Source: JALYXV01 sp963791545 (GTDB lineage Bacteria; Actinomycetota; Acidimicrobiia; Acidimicrobiales; Palsa-688). From it: a stretch of DNA of 64,000 bases. Within the stretch, counting starts at the first letter, position 1, and each line of letters starts with the position of its first letter. The position numbers and the translations under genes are program-made. The notes below the pieces were generated by a model. It saw nothing but the letters and a program-made list of their open reading frames with translations. It was not told the origin of the DNA and searched no databases. The stretch lies in contig CAWBSR010000018.1 in NCBI GenBank assembly GCA_963791545.1, positions 416,645 to 480,644 on the forward strand, written 5' to 3'. Positions 18,255 to 28,069 of the stretch are shown one piece after another.

Positions 18255-19720
18255 TGGTTTCCACCAACGCCAGCGCATGGTCCGATTCCCCGCCCGCCCC
18301 GATGCAGGAGGTCCAGGGCAATATCTTGCGGGCCTACGGCAACGAGTACCGAAGGGTCCGTCATCTGGTGCTCCGGGTGGCCGACCCCGTCCGAGCCCGC
18401 CAGTCCTTGGCGCTCATGGTCGACGGCGACCGGGCCACACCGGATGTGACGTCCGCCGTGCGAGCGCCCAAGGAGGCCGGGTACGGGTGGTGCCTGAATA
18501 TCGGTTTCACCTACCCCGGCCTGAAGGCGCTTGGGGTGCCGGAAAGCAGCCTGGCCACCTTTCCGCCGGAATTTCGCGACGGTATGGTCGCCCGAGCCAC
18601 ACGCCTGGGCGACGTCGGCCACAGCGCCCCGAAGAACTGGGTGGGCGGCCTCTCCGACCCCGGCCGCGTTCATTTGATCGTGACGATCCATGGCCGCACA
18701 GGCGCCGACATCGACGAGATATCCGACAAGGTCATGGCCGCCGCCGGCGGCAAGGCATTCACGACGGTCTCGGCGGAGCCATTCGACGGTGAGGCGTTGT
18801 ACGACGAACGCAGCGGACGGCGCATTGTCCATTTCGGGTACGCCGACGGTATATCGCAGCCTCGTTTCGTCGGGATTCATGATCCCGCCGACTATCCCGA
18901 CGAGATGCCGTTTTCACCCGTCGGCGTCGTCTTGCTCGGGTATCCGAGCGCCATGCCCCATGTCAGCTGGAAGGTTCCTGCGCCGGACGTGCTGGGACGC
19001 AACGGCACCTTCAACGCGTTCCGGGTGTTGGGCCAGGACGTACCTGCGTTCGAGGACTTCCTGGCGTCGGTCGAGACCGACCACGCCGCGGGCGAGGGAG
19101 ATTCGGACGGCGCAGGCGACGTTGAGGGGATCGACCGGGAGGTGGTGGCGGCCAAGCTGTGCGGCCGGTGGCGCAACGGGGTCCCCCTCGCCCTGGCGCC
19201 GACCCGGGCCGAATCGGAGGCGTTCAACGACGACTCGCGCCTGAACGACTTCGACTACGCGGACGACGATGTCGATGGCGAGATCTGCCCGATGGGTTCC
19301 CATATCCGCAGGACCAACCCTCGGGGAGCCCACATCGTGCAGCGCTCGGCCAACCGCACCCGGTCCATGATCCGCCGCGGCGTGCCTTACGGCCCGGCGT
19401 GGGACCCTGGTGACCCCGCCCGCGGGGACGTGCCCCGGGGCCTGCTGGGCAACTTCATCTGTGCCAGCCTGGCCGCCCAGTTCGAGGCCATGTCCTACGA
19501 CTGGGTCAACCTGGGGCTCCAGGACCCCCGCATCACGGGCAGCAATGACCCCCTGATCGGGGCCAACGATGCCGCGACCAGCAGCTTCACCTGGCCGCGC
19601 AAGGATGCCGAGCCGCTGGTGCTGCGGGGCCTGCCCCGCTTCGTGTTTACCCGGGGTGGGGCGTATACCTTTCTTCCGAGCCTGCCCGCCATCCGCTGGA
19701 TCTCAGCCCAGGGCGCCTGA
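18248..19720 (+). CDS. DyP-type peroxidase
   Basis: A 490-residue dye-decolourising haem peroxidase. The diagnostic motif FGYADGISQP (GxxDG, distal Asp) is at about residue 197. The proximal haem ligand is in CPMGSHIRRTNPR at about 346-358, and the distal Arg region is MIRRGVPYGP. There is no Tat or Sec signal, so it is probably cytoplasmic or encapsulated. The start is GTG 18248 or GTG 18254, both overlapping the upstream stop. An acidic insert (about residues 275-295) lies between the two ferredoxin-like halves. It belongs to the same operon as the 17583 gene. Confidence 0.92.
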   Translation: MVVVSTNASAWSDSPPAPMQEVQGNILRAYGNEYRRVRHLVLRVADPVRARQSLALMVDGDRATPDVTSAVRAPKEAGYGWCLNIGFTYPGLKALGVPESSLATFPPEFRDGMVARATRLGDVGHSAPKNWVGGLSDPGRVHLIVTIHGRTGADIDEISDKVMAAAGGKAFTTVSAEPFDGEALYDERSGRRIVHFGYADGISQPRFVGIHDPADYPDEMPFSPVGVVLLGYPSAMPHVSWKVPAPDVLGRNGTFNAFRVLGQDVPAFEDFLASVETDHAAGEGDSDGAGDVEGIDREVVAAKLCGRWRNGVPLALAPTRAESEAFNDDSRLNDFDYADDDVDGEICPMGSHIRRTNPRGAHIVQRSANRTRSMIRRGVPYGPAWDPGDPARGDVPRGLLGNFICASLAAQFEAMSYDWVNLGLQDPRITGSNDPLIGANDAATSSFTWPRKDAEPLVLRGLPRFVFTRGGAYTFLPSLPAIRWISAQGA

Positions 19721-19774
19721 GGCACCCGGGCCGCCAGCCCCAACCGCCCGACATCAGGCCCAGCCCCGGCGCCC

Positions 19775-19880
19775 CGGCGCCCCGGGACCCAAACCCAGCC
19801 CCAAACCCGGGCCCCGAGCCCCGGGCCCCGAGCCCCGGGCTCCGGGCCCAGCCCCGGGCCAGGCCCGGGGGCTGGTGACC
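19775..19880. repeat. CCCGGG-rich imperfect palindromic tract between convergent genes
   Basis: The 180-bp gap between the DyP stop and the giant gene's stop holds a tract of CCCGGG/GGGCCC palindromes. It includes two direct copies of GGGCCCCGAGCCCC (19809-19836). It can form several alternative GC hairpins and may end transcription from both sides. No gene is visible in it. Confidence 0.55.
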
Positions 19881-19900
19881 CGCCTACCCTCCTCTTGGTC

Positions 19901-22900
19901 CTAGCAGCTGGTGCTCAGGCTCTGGTCGCCTCCGTCAGGGCTGGCGAAGCGGGCGATGATGTCCATCACGAAGTCGGGAACGATCCCCTTCGGGTTGACG
20001 GTGGCGATCCACACCCCGCTGCCCTCGGTGTCCGACGAGGAGACGGTGAACATCGACCCGCTGGTCGTCGAGCGGGGATGGGGCCGCAGGTTGAGGTCCA
20101 CGCTCAGGAACGTGATCGACGGTGGGACGATGGAGATGTCGCACGGAACCGGGGTGGGCGCCGACATCCACGCCCCGAGCACGTTGTCGGCCAGGCGGAA
20201 ATTCCCGATCACGTTGCCCAGGTCGGCGTTGGTGATGTCGAAGCCGACCGCGTCATGCCAGGTGCCGATACCCAGATCGATGTCGAGATGGGAATGGAGG
20301 TCGAAATGGGTGTCGCTGGTCTCCCCGAACGTGAAGGACCCATAGGACCCCTCGATGGCGGTGCTGACGCCCAGTTTCAACGTCAGGTTGGTCATGTCGG
20401 TGAAGCCGATGATCAGTTGGGTGACCGCCAGGTGTATCGCCAGGGTGGCGGGGTCGCCCGGGTTGTCGCCCCGGTTGGTCAGCGGCCCGGCGCTGAAGCT
20501 GAGGTCGATGTTGAAGTCGAACTTCCCCGTCCCGACCAGCGTGAACGAGCCGGTGGCCGGGGAAGACACCAGCTGCAGCGTCTTGCCGGCCAGCGCGCTC
20601 GTTACGTCCTGGCCGAGGTTGGTGGCGTTCACCTGGACCTGGGCGTTGAGGGCGCTGAACGCCGAGGCGTCCACGAAGGCGAACAAACCCAGGTGGGGGG
20701 CGCTGTTGTGCATGTTGAACACCGGCGCGCTGACTCCCTGGGCGTCGTCCTGCTTCCCGATGGTGATGGCCACCGTCTGGGGGACCAAGGTCAGTTGGGC
20801 TTTGGCCACAAAACCGGGGTCGGTCGTCCGCTTGTACATGGCGTCGATCTCGGTGATGGTGTTGCCCAGGGCCACGTTGATCGTCTTGGTGTCGGCGCCG
20901 AAGCTGGCGTCGAAGGCAACCGACTTGGGGATGTTGCTGATGTACAGCTGGGCCACGTTGGTGCCCGCCGTAGCGTCGGCGTTCAGGGAGCCCATCTGGC
21001 GGCTCGATGTGTACTGGGCGTGGATGAGCTTGGCCCCGTCACCGCCGACGCTGGTGCCGAAGGGCCCGAAGGTGAAGTCCACCGGGCTGTGGTTGGCGCC
21101 GTCGAAAATGTGCTGGACCGCCAACAGGGCGATCGGAGTGGCCACGAACGAGTTGAGCTGGACGTCGAGCGTCACGGCGTCGACGGTCGGGGCGTAGCTG
21201 GAGACGGTGTAGATCCCGCCCGCGGTGTCGAAGTTGAGGCCGAGCGGCAACCCGGTAAGGAACACCTTGGCCCCGAGCGCCCGGCCGCCGCCCCCCGTGG
21301 CATCGCGCACCACGATGCCGTGGGTGAAGGCGGTAGCCGGCAGGGCGGCCACCGCCGCCCCGTCGCCGTAATTGGCGTCCAGTTGGAGCGTGGGATGGAG
21401 ATTGCCGTTGTAGGTGATCACCGCGTCCTGGCTCCGCAGGTGCAGTTGGGTCGGCATGTCGGTGAACCCACCGGTGGCGTTGAGCACGGTGCCATCGGCG
21501 CGGGTGATGTGGGCGTTGAGGCCAAAGGTCTCTCCGACGCCGACGCCCATGTTGAAGGTGGCGTCCAACCCCGATGGCACGAGCTTTTGGAACTCGGCCT
21601 TGGTCAACTTGGAGATCTGCAACGACACATCCAGGTCGCCGGTGTTTTCGTTGTAGTTGGCGCTGAGGCCGTCACCACCGGGGATCACGAAGACTCCGTG
21701 GTCGGTGAACGCCGCCGCCAGCGTCCCGAGGGAACCCCCGTTGTTGGCCTCGAACAGCACGTGGCCGGTGCCGTAGGTCGCGTCCCAGCTGGCCGGTATG
21801 CCGGCCAGGGTGAGGGCGGCGTTGTAGGTCCGGCTCCCGGCGCCGAGCGTCGGGGCGCCGAACTGGGCCGTCGCATTGATACCACCCGTCACGCCCGACG
21901 CGGTCCACGTCACCGCGGAGCCGCCGGAGTCGAACGTCAGGTCGATGTCGGTCGGGATGCCGGTGGCGTCGGCGTTGACCGACTCACCGTTGCGCCGGTC
22001 GGCGGCCAGCGAGATCTCGGCGATGCTCGACGAGGCGTGATAGCGGACCTCCTGGCCGACCAGGTCGAACTTCACGTCGGCGGGCACCGCGTTGATAAAG
22101 CCGTTGACCAGCAGGGTCGTTGTCGACAAAACGATGTCGAACAGGCGGGGCGCGGTGTTCTGGACCTCGCCGTGCAGCTGATGGCCGGTAGTGTCCACGG
22201 TAAAGAAGCTGAGGCCGTGGTAGAGCAACTCGGCGTGGGTCGTCCCCGACCCGCCGGAGCCGGTCGTGGTCAGCGCCGCGTGGTCGTTGGGGTCACCGGT
22301 GCCGGTCAGCACCCCATCGGAGCCGTAGGCAAACGAGATCGTTCCCACGTGGTCCGAGCCGGAGGCGGCATCCCCCGAGGTCTGGGCGCTGAACACCAGG
22401 GGGTCGAGGCCCGACAGTCGCATGTACAGGGGCAAGTCGGAGATGGTCCCCGAGAACGTGGTCTGGCCCGGCGCCTGCTGGTAGAACGCCTGCAGCGACC
22501 CGAGCCGGCTGTCGGCGCCGTAAGTGACGCTGGGCGTGGCGCCGCTGGTCGACCAGCCAAGGGTGACGTTCTTGGGCACCGCCGCCAGCGTGGCGCTGCC
22601 AATCGTCACATTGTTGAACCCGCTGTCGCGCGTGGCGAAGAAGACCGCCACGCTGTTGATCACCGTGCTGGCCTGATAGGCGGCGCTGCCCGCGGCCGGG
22701 TCCATGGTGACGGCCAGGCTTGAGGGCAGGTTGCTCACGTTGAGCGACGCCAGCACGTTGGGGCTGTCCAGGTCGGCTTGGGCGTGGAACGGCTGGCCTC
22801 CGGGCGAGAGCCCGAGGGAGTAGCTGGCCCGGGCCGACGGATCGGCGTGGGCCGAGACCAGCCCGGAAACCAAGGCGTCGACGCCCAAGCCGGTGCCGCG

Positions 22901-25226
22901 CTTGTAGAAAGTGGCGTGGTCCCCGCACGACGCAGGCGGCACAGCCGGCAGGGCGACGCACCCCGGCGGCAGCAGCGTGGCCCCGCCCCCGCGGCTGAGC
23001 GACGCCGCCAGGGTGGCGATGGGTCCGCTGGCCGAGTAGTCGAAGGCCCCCGTGCTCTTGGTCTGGATGACCCGGGCATGGGTGGGCAGGCCCAGCAGCA
23101 GGCCGTTGGCGAACGTCTGGTCGTTGGCGAGGTCGAACAGGGCCAGGGCGATCGAGGTGAGCGACGAGTCGGCGTCGTAGGTGATCGTCTGGCTGTCGGC
23201 CGCGGTGTTGTTGTTGAGGTGGATGTTCTTGGGCACGCCCTTGGCGGTGGCCGTGATCAGGTTCTGGAGGTTGTTGTCCTGCTGGGTCTGGGTGGTGAAC
23301 TGCACCTGGGGCACGGTCGACGAACCCTGGTACACGATGTCGCTGGAGCCGGTGAGGGTCACCGCCACCGAGGCGGGCACGCCGAGGACGTCGTAGTCGC
23401 TGCGGGTGAACGACCCGGGGTGCGAGGTGTCGCCCACCGCGTTGTCCGAGGCATGGACGTGGGCGATCCCGGCACTGGCGTTGTAGGTGATGGTCTGCTT
23501 GGCCCCTTGGTGGACCACGTCGACATTGACGTTGGTGGGCAGCTGGTCGATCAGGGCCTTGAACTCCCGGTGGCTCTGGGGCGACTGGCTGGTGACGTCC
23601 TGGGTGAAGTCGATGTTGGCGGTGCTCGGCTGGCTGGTGTTGAGCGAGACGATGTCTTCGTCGCGGCTGGTCGAGTGGATGAGGTGCAGATCGGCGTTGA
23701 CGGTGGTGGGAACGGGCTGCAACTGCACCGCCCCCGCCATGGGGTCGACCTCCTTGGGCAGATGGAAGGCACCCTGAGGCTGCAGCGTCTTGACCGCCAG
23801 CGTCTCCGCCTCCACCGGGCCCGGGCTGGCGTGGGTGATGGCCAGGCTCACCTCGATGTCGCCGGTGTGGAGGGCCGGCGGGATTTGGATGGCATTCTTC
23901 AGCAGGACGGTGGTCTTGGTGTCGTTGGCCAGGGTCGACAGGCGACCGTCGTAGCCGTACTCGAGGCGGGTGTTGATGGTGGGCGGGTCATATACCGCGA
24001 AGATGTGGGCAGGAAGCGGCCCGGTGCCGGGGAATAGGCGCAGTACCTCGAACGAGAACCCGACGTCGACCGACGTCGCCGGCGGGATCAGGCCCTTGGT
24101 GTTGGTGTTGAGGCTGGGGATGAGCTCGGCCAACACGTCGGGGACGTGGTCACCGTTGACGTCGGACGGGATGGGCACCCCGACGGGCAGCGAAACGCTG
24201 CAGGCGAGGGGCTGGGTCGCCGATTCCGCGCACACCCGGTAGGTGGCGCCGCTGAGCAGGTTGAGCGGGGGCACGGTGAACAGCAACTGCTGCACGTTGG
24301 CGATGTTGGTGAGCAGGGTGTTCAAGATGGCCACGATGTTGCTGATCGGGGGCGAGTCGAGGATCCCGATGATGAGGTTGATAAGGCTGTTCACGTTGAC
24401 GGTGGCCGCCACGCTGCCGTCGGCCGGCGGCAGAGGAAGGGCGGGGGAAAGGGGGACCGCCACCACGGTGTGGTTAATCTCCCCTTTCAGGGTCACCCCG
24501 GCGCCGGTCGTGACGCTGCCGCTGGCGCCGACCACGCCGGGCAGGCTGGGTGCGGGGGGCGAGGCGGGCTTGGTGACGAGTGGGGCGTGGGACGCGGCGT
24601 CCACCTGGGCCTGCAGGGGGGACGGCTGGGGCGGGGTGGCGCCCCCGCCGGGAATGGCGGGCGCGTGGCCTTGGGCCTTCAACTGATCGAGCCGGTCCTT
24701 GCCGAAGATAGCCAGATAGAGGACGGCTTCGAACTTGGTGAGCTGATCGGCGGCCGGGGCACTCCCGGCGGGGAGGGCCACGACTAAACACGAGACCAGC
24801 CACGCCTGGGTGGGTTGGTCGAGGGCCAAGAAGCCCTCGGCCGCGATGCTGGCGGGGACCGCGGGCTGGTCCAGGTACTGCTGCAACCAGGACCGGTCGG
24901 TTACCCGGGGGACCCACAGGGACACGAAACGATCCCGGTTGGCGGCGGTGGCGTTGGCGCTGTTGGGCGGGTTGTCGCAGCGGGCGGAACCGGGCCCGCC
25001 GGCCACGGCGGCGCTGCCACTGGCCCCGGCCGGGCTGGGACCGGCCGGGCTGGCAGTGGAACCGGCCGGGCTGGGACTGGCCGCCGCGCTGCCGGTGACG
25101 GCCGCCGCGCTGCCTGCCTCCCGTCGGTGGCGCCGGATTGGCGCCCGCCCGGGCCGGCAGCCCCAACGTCGCCAACATGCAAACAGCCGTTGCTACGGCC
25201 GCGACCACCAGCCGGCCACCCTTCAT
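19901..25226 (-). CDS. giant secreted repeat protein, apparent frameshift after signal peptide
   Basis: The continuous frame (25006 to 19901, about 1700 residues) is a secreted-looking, beta-rich protein. It is built of many ~60-75 residue repeats with the pattern (G/N)xPxxxxx...Y(N/G)A(D/S)xxxxxL, for example GVPKNIHL...TITYDADSSLTSI and AVPKNVTL...SVTYGADSRLGSL. An early domain contains VNGDHVPDVLAEL, a Ca-binding-like loop. No signal peptide exists in this frame. One lies just upstream in another frame (MKGGRLVVAAVATAVCMLAT, ATG 25226), and removing one copy of a duplicated 4-nt GGCA at 25111-25120 joins it in frame to GGSAAAVTGSAAASPSP. I therefore place the gene at 25226 and mark a frameshift. 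Family unknown. It follows the acylase gene on the same strand. Confidence 0.75.
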
Positions 25227-25261
25227 GGCGCCCCCCGCCCTCGGTTTCCCTTGCGGACGCA

Positions 25262-25290
25262 ATAGTAAGACAATCTCACGCAAATGCGAA
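25262..25290 (-). promoter_or_regulatory. candidate sigma-70 promoter of the giant secreted protein gene
   Basis: On the minus strand TTCGCA (25290-25285) and TACTAT (25267-25262) are separated by 17 bp, in an AT-rich island between two very GC-rich genes. Transcription would start about 30 nt before ATG 25226. The -35 matches only 4 of 6 consensus positions. Confidence 0.4.
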
Positions 25291-25330
25291 GAACCGGTAT
25301 ACGTTCGGATATCCGGGCCCAAACCGGCCC

Positions 25331-28057
25331 CTAGCCCCCGATCTGCACGACCTGCTGGAAGGTGGGGCGGTTGACCCATTCCATGGCGGGCACGCCGGTG
25401 ATGCCGATCTTCGAGAAGTTGATCTGGTCGTCGGCCGGATGGCGCTGCCAGGCGCTCGGGTTCGGGGCGCCGAACTCGATCTGCAGGCGGGCGGCGGTGG
25501 TCGAGAGGGACTGCCACAACGATGCCCGGCAGGCCCCCAGGTCGCCGCCGCCGCAGTAGGCCTGGGAGAAGGGCCCGGCTACCGGCTGGCCCAGCACCTG
25601 GCGCAGATCCTTGTTGACCTGCGAGTACATGCCGGCATCGAACGCCGAGCCGATGTGGTTCTGGGGCGGGTCGGAGACGGTGATCCCCAGGTGGTCGATG
25701 GCATGACCGCTGGCCGGGTCGAAGATGGCGTGCACCGCCAGCGGCCACCACGCATCCATGACCGCGGGGCCGACCGGGTTGTCATAGGCGCCGGTGTTGT
25801 GGAGGTCCCGGCGGTGGGCCGACGTCGCCGCCCACTGGGCCAGGGCCTCGCGCAGGGCGCCGACCCGGGAGTCGGCGCCCTGCGGCGGCGCCCCGGTGCC
25901 CAGCGCCTGGAGCAGGAGCGGCAGGTCCGCCTCGCCCCGCAGGTCTACGGTTCCCGCGTCCTCCATGGCGCTCACCAGGGCGGCCCGGTCGAGGGGCCCG
26001 GCCGCCATGGCCGCCTGGATGCGCCGGTCGAGCAGTTGGCTGCGGTACACAGGGCCGAGGGAGAACTGGTCGTCGGCGGCCGACCAGCTCGGCGCCTGCT
26101 TGTTGTTCCACGAGGTGATGAAGCCTCGGGCCGGGTTGAGGTCGGAGGGGTTGGCGTGGCGGGGGATGAATCCCTGCCAGTCCCACGGCCCCGTCGCCCA
26201 CGTCGGCAGGTTGGGGTCCACCCCGGCGGCTCGCTGCGGGCAGCGGCAGGATTGCTGGTAGCCGATGTTGTGAGCGTCGATGTAGAACCAGTTGAAGGTG
26301 TAGTCGATCCCGGCCACGGCCTGTTGGAAGGCGGGGTAACCGCCCGCCATGAATGCCGGGTCGTTGAGGCGCCGGAACCCCAAGGCGGAGCCCAGCTCGT
26401 TGCCGTAGGTCGAGCGGTCGCTGGCGATGGCGATGGGCGTGCCGTCGGCGAGGGTGCCCCGGGCCACGACGGGGCCGTAGCGGGCGCTGCGCTGGACCGG
26501 CCACGACAGGACCAGGTCGGGGCCGGCCGGGAGGCCGGCCAGGGTTGGTTTGGCGATCTGCACGTGTTGGAAGGACTGGAGCTTCTCGCACACCCCGTTG
26601 TGGAGGGCGCCCATGGAGGCGGTGGTGGCCGGGCCGCCGCCCGGATCGCAGAGCCGCAGGACGAGCTGGTCGACGTTGTCGGCGCCCGCCGACGTCGCGG
26701 ACCAGGCGAAGTTGGTCCCGCGGCCCATTTCCACGTAAGCGTCGGTACCCGGGAAGGAGATGCCCCGGGCGTCGATACCCGGGCCGTGGACGTCCTTCTC
26801 GACCAGGACCTGGGGGGCGAAGTACCCCGTCTGAGGACCCATCACCGCGATGGGGTGGCCCGAGGCGGTATGGCCGGCCGACACGAGCAGGGCGTTGCTC
26901 ATGGCGCTCGGGAAGCTGAGGCTGAAACTGCCGAAGGGACCGGTCGCCACCTGGGCCACCGGAAGGACGCCGCGAATGGCTTCGAGCAGGTCCCTGAGGG
27001 AGGGGGTGCTGCCGCTGATCGCGGTGAGCGAGGCGCAGTTCACGGCCGGGTGCGAGGCGGGGTCGGGGGCACCCAGGCCGCTCGGGTAGGGGTCGGGATG
27101 GCCCGACGTGGTCGGGGCTTCGGGGTCGTTGGCCTCGTGGAGGTCATTGAAAATGGAGGTGGCCTGGGCATGGGCCGCCGTCGGGGTGATCGCCGGGTGA
27201 GACTTCTGGAGTTCGGTTGCGGTGGCGTCGATCCCGCACAGGTTGTCTAGCTCCCGGCCGCCGCCCTTGCCGAGCTGGGCGCCGATGAAGCTGCCCACTG
27301 CGACCGAGTCGGCGGGGATCCACGGGGCGGGCAGGGTCTGAAGGGCCGGGTATTCGGCCGGCAGTTTCAGGGGGTCGACGAGGGCGAGGCCGATGTAGGC
27401 GTTGACGCCGTCGGAGTACGCCTTGAAGTCGTCCAGCACCGCCTTGCCTTCGGGCCCGCGGGCCGCCATGGCGTCGACCTGGTTGGTGAGGTCGGTGTCG
27501 GTGTAGGGGGCCACGGTGAGCTGGGCCCGGTCCATGGCCTCGTTGGCGGGCGACGGGCCGAGGAACTCCGACAGCCGGGCCCGGCCCACATGGCGCAGCG
27601 CGTCCATGAAGAACAGCCGGTCCTCGGCGCCGGTGTAGCCCTGGGCGAACATGGTGGCATAGCGGGTCTGGCCGAAGATGTGGGGGACACCGAAGGCCTT
27701 GTCCCGGATGACGGTGACGCCGGCGGTGGGGGAGTAAACCGAGGCGATGTCGCCGGGGGCCACGCCGAAGGAGGCGTCCTTGAAGAAGGCGCTCAGCTGG
27801 GCATCGGTGAGGCCGGGGACGGCGTGGACCAGGCGGGCGTACATGGCTTCCTGGTTGACGAAATTCTTGGGCGGGGATCCCAGGGCGGCGCTCAGGGTGT
27901 CAAGCGCATTGAGGGTGCCCTGCTGGCCCGCCGGAAGGATGTTGAGGAAGCCGCCGGTGTCGCCGAAGCCTCGGTAGTGGCCGTCGGCAGCGGGTGTGGA
28001 GGCGGACGGGAGAAGGGCCACCAGCGCCGCGATGAGGAGTTTCAGGAGGTTGTTCAC
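25331..28057 (-). CDS. penicillin acylase family protein
   Basis: A 908-residue N-terminal-nucleophile amidohydrolase precursor. A signal peptide is present (LLKLLIAALVALLPSASTPA). The alpha-chain region (VTVIRDKAFGVPHIFGQTRY, GYTGAEDRLFFMDALRH) matches the family. The predicted nucleophile is Ser387 in MSNALLVSAGHTASGHPI, where autoprocessing would create the beta chain. WSATSAGADNVDQ and the FNWFYIDAHNIGY block also fit. Such enzymes hydrolyse amide bonds in beta-lactams, acyl-homoserine lactones or lipopeptides; the substrate is unknown. The canonical SNxW is SNAL here. It starts at GTG 12 bp after the methyltransferase gene, and the giant secreted protein follows. Confidence 0.9.
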   Translation of the reverse strand: MNNLLKLLIAALVALLPSASTPAADGHYRGFGDTGGFLNILPAGQQGTLNALDTLSAALGSPPKNFVNQEAMYARLVHAVPGLTDAQLSAFFKDASFGVAPGDIASVYSPTAGVTVIRDKAFGVPHIFGQTRYATMFAQGYTGAEDRLFFMDALRHVGRARLSEFLGPSPANEAMDRAQLTVAPYTDTDLTNQVDAMAARGPEGKAVLDDFKAYSDGVNAYIGLALVDPLKLPAEYPALQTLPAPWIPADSVAVGSFIGAQLGKGGGRELDNLCGIDATATELQKSHPAITPTAAHAQATSIFNDLHEANDPEAPTTSGHPDPYPSGLGAPDPASHPAVNCASLTAISGSTPSLRDLLEAIRGVLPVAQVATGPFGSFSLSFPSAMSNALLVSAGHTASGHPIAVMGPQTGYFAPQVLVEKDVHGPGIDARGISFPGTDAYVEMGRGTNFAWSATSAGADNVDQLVLRLCDPGGGPATTASMGALHNGVCEKLQSFQHVQIAKPTLAGLPAGPDLVLSWPVQRSARYGPVVARGTLADGTPIAIASDRSTYGNELGSALGFRRLNDPAFMAGGYPAFQQAVAGIDYTFNWFYIDAHNIGYQQSCRCPQRAAGVDPNLPTWATGPWDWQGFIPRHANPSDLNPARGFITSWNNKQAPSWSAADDQFSLGPVYRSQLLDRRIQAAMAAGPLDRAALVSAMEDAGTVDLRGEADLPLLLQALGTGAPPQGADSRVGALREALAQWAATSAHRRDLHNTGAYDNPVGPAVMDAWWPLAVHAIFDPASGHAIDHLGITVSDPPQNHIGSAFDAGMYSQVNKDLRQVLGQPVAGPFSQAYCGGGDLGACRASLWQSLSTTAARLQIEFGAPNPSAWQRHPADDQINFSKIGITGVPAMEWVNRPTFQQVVQIGG

Positions 28058-28069
28058 CGCTGTATGACC

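Noticed and set aside
19895..22723. A 942-codon plus-strand ORF opposite the giant gene, and a similar one at 22778-24037
   Set aside because: They are antisense shadows of a GC-rich coding sequence. The minus-strand reading has signal-linked, repeat-structured protein; the plus-strand reading has low-complexity Gly/Arg/Val.
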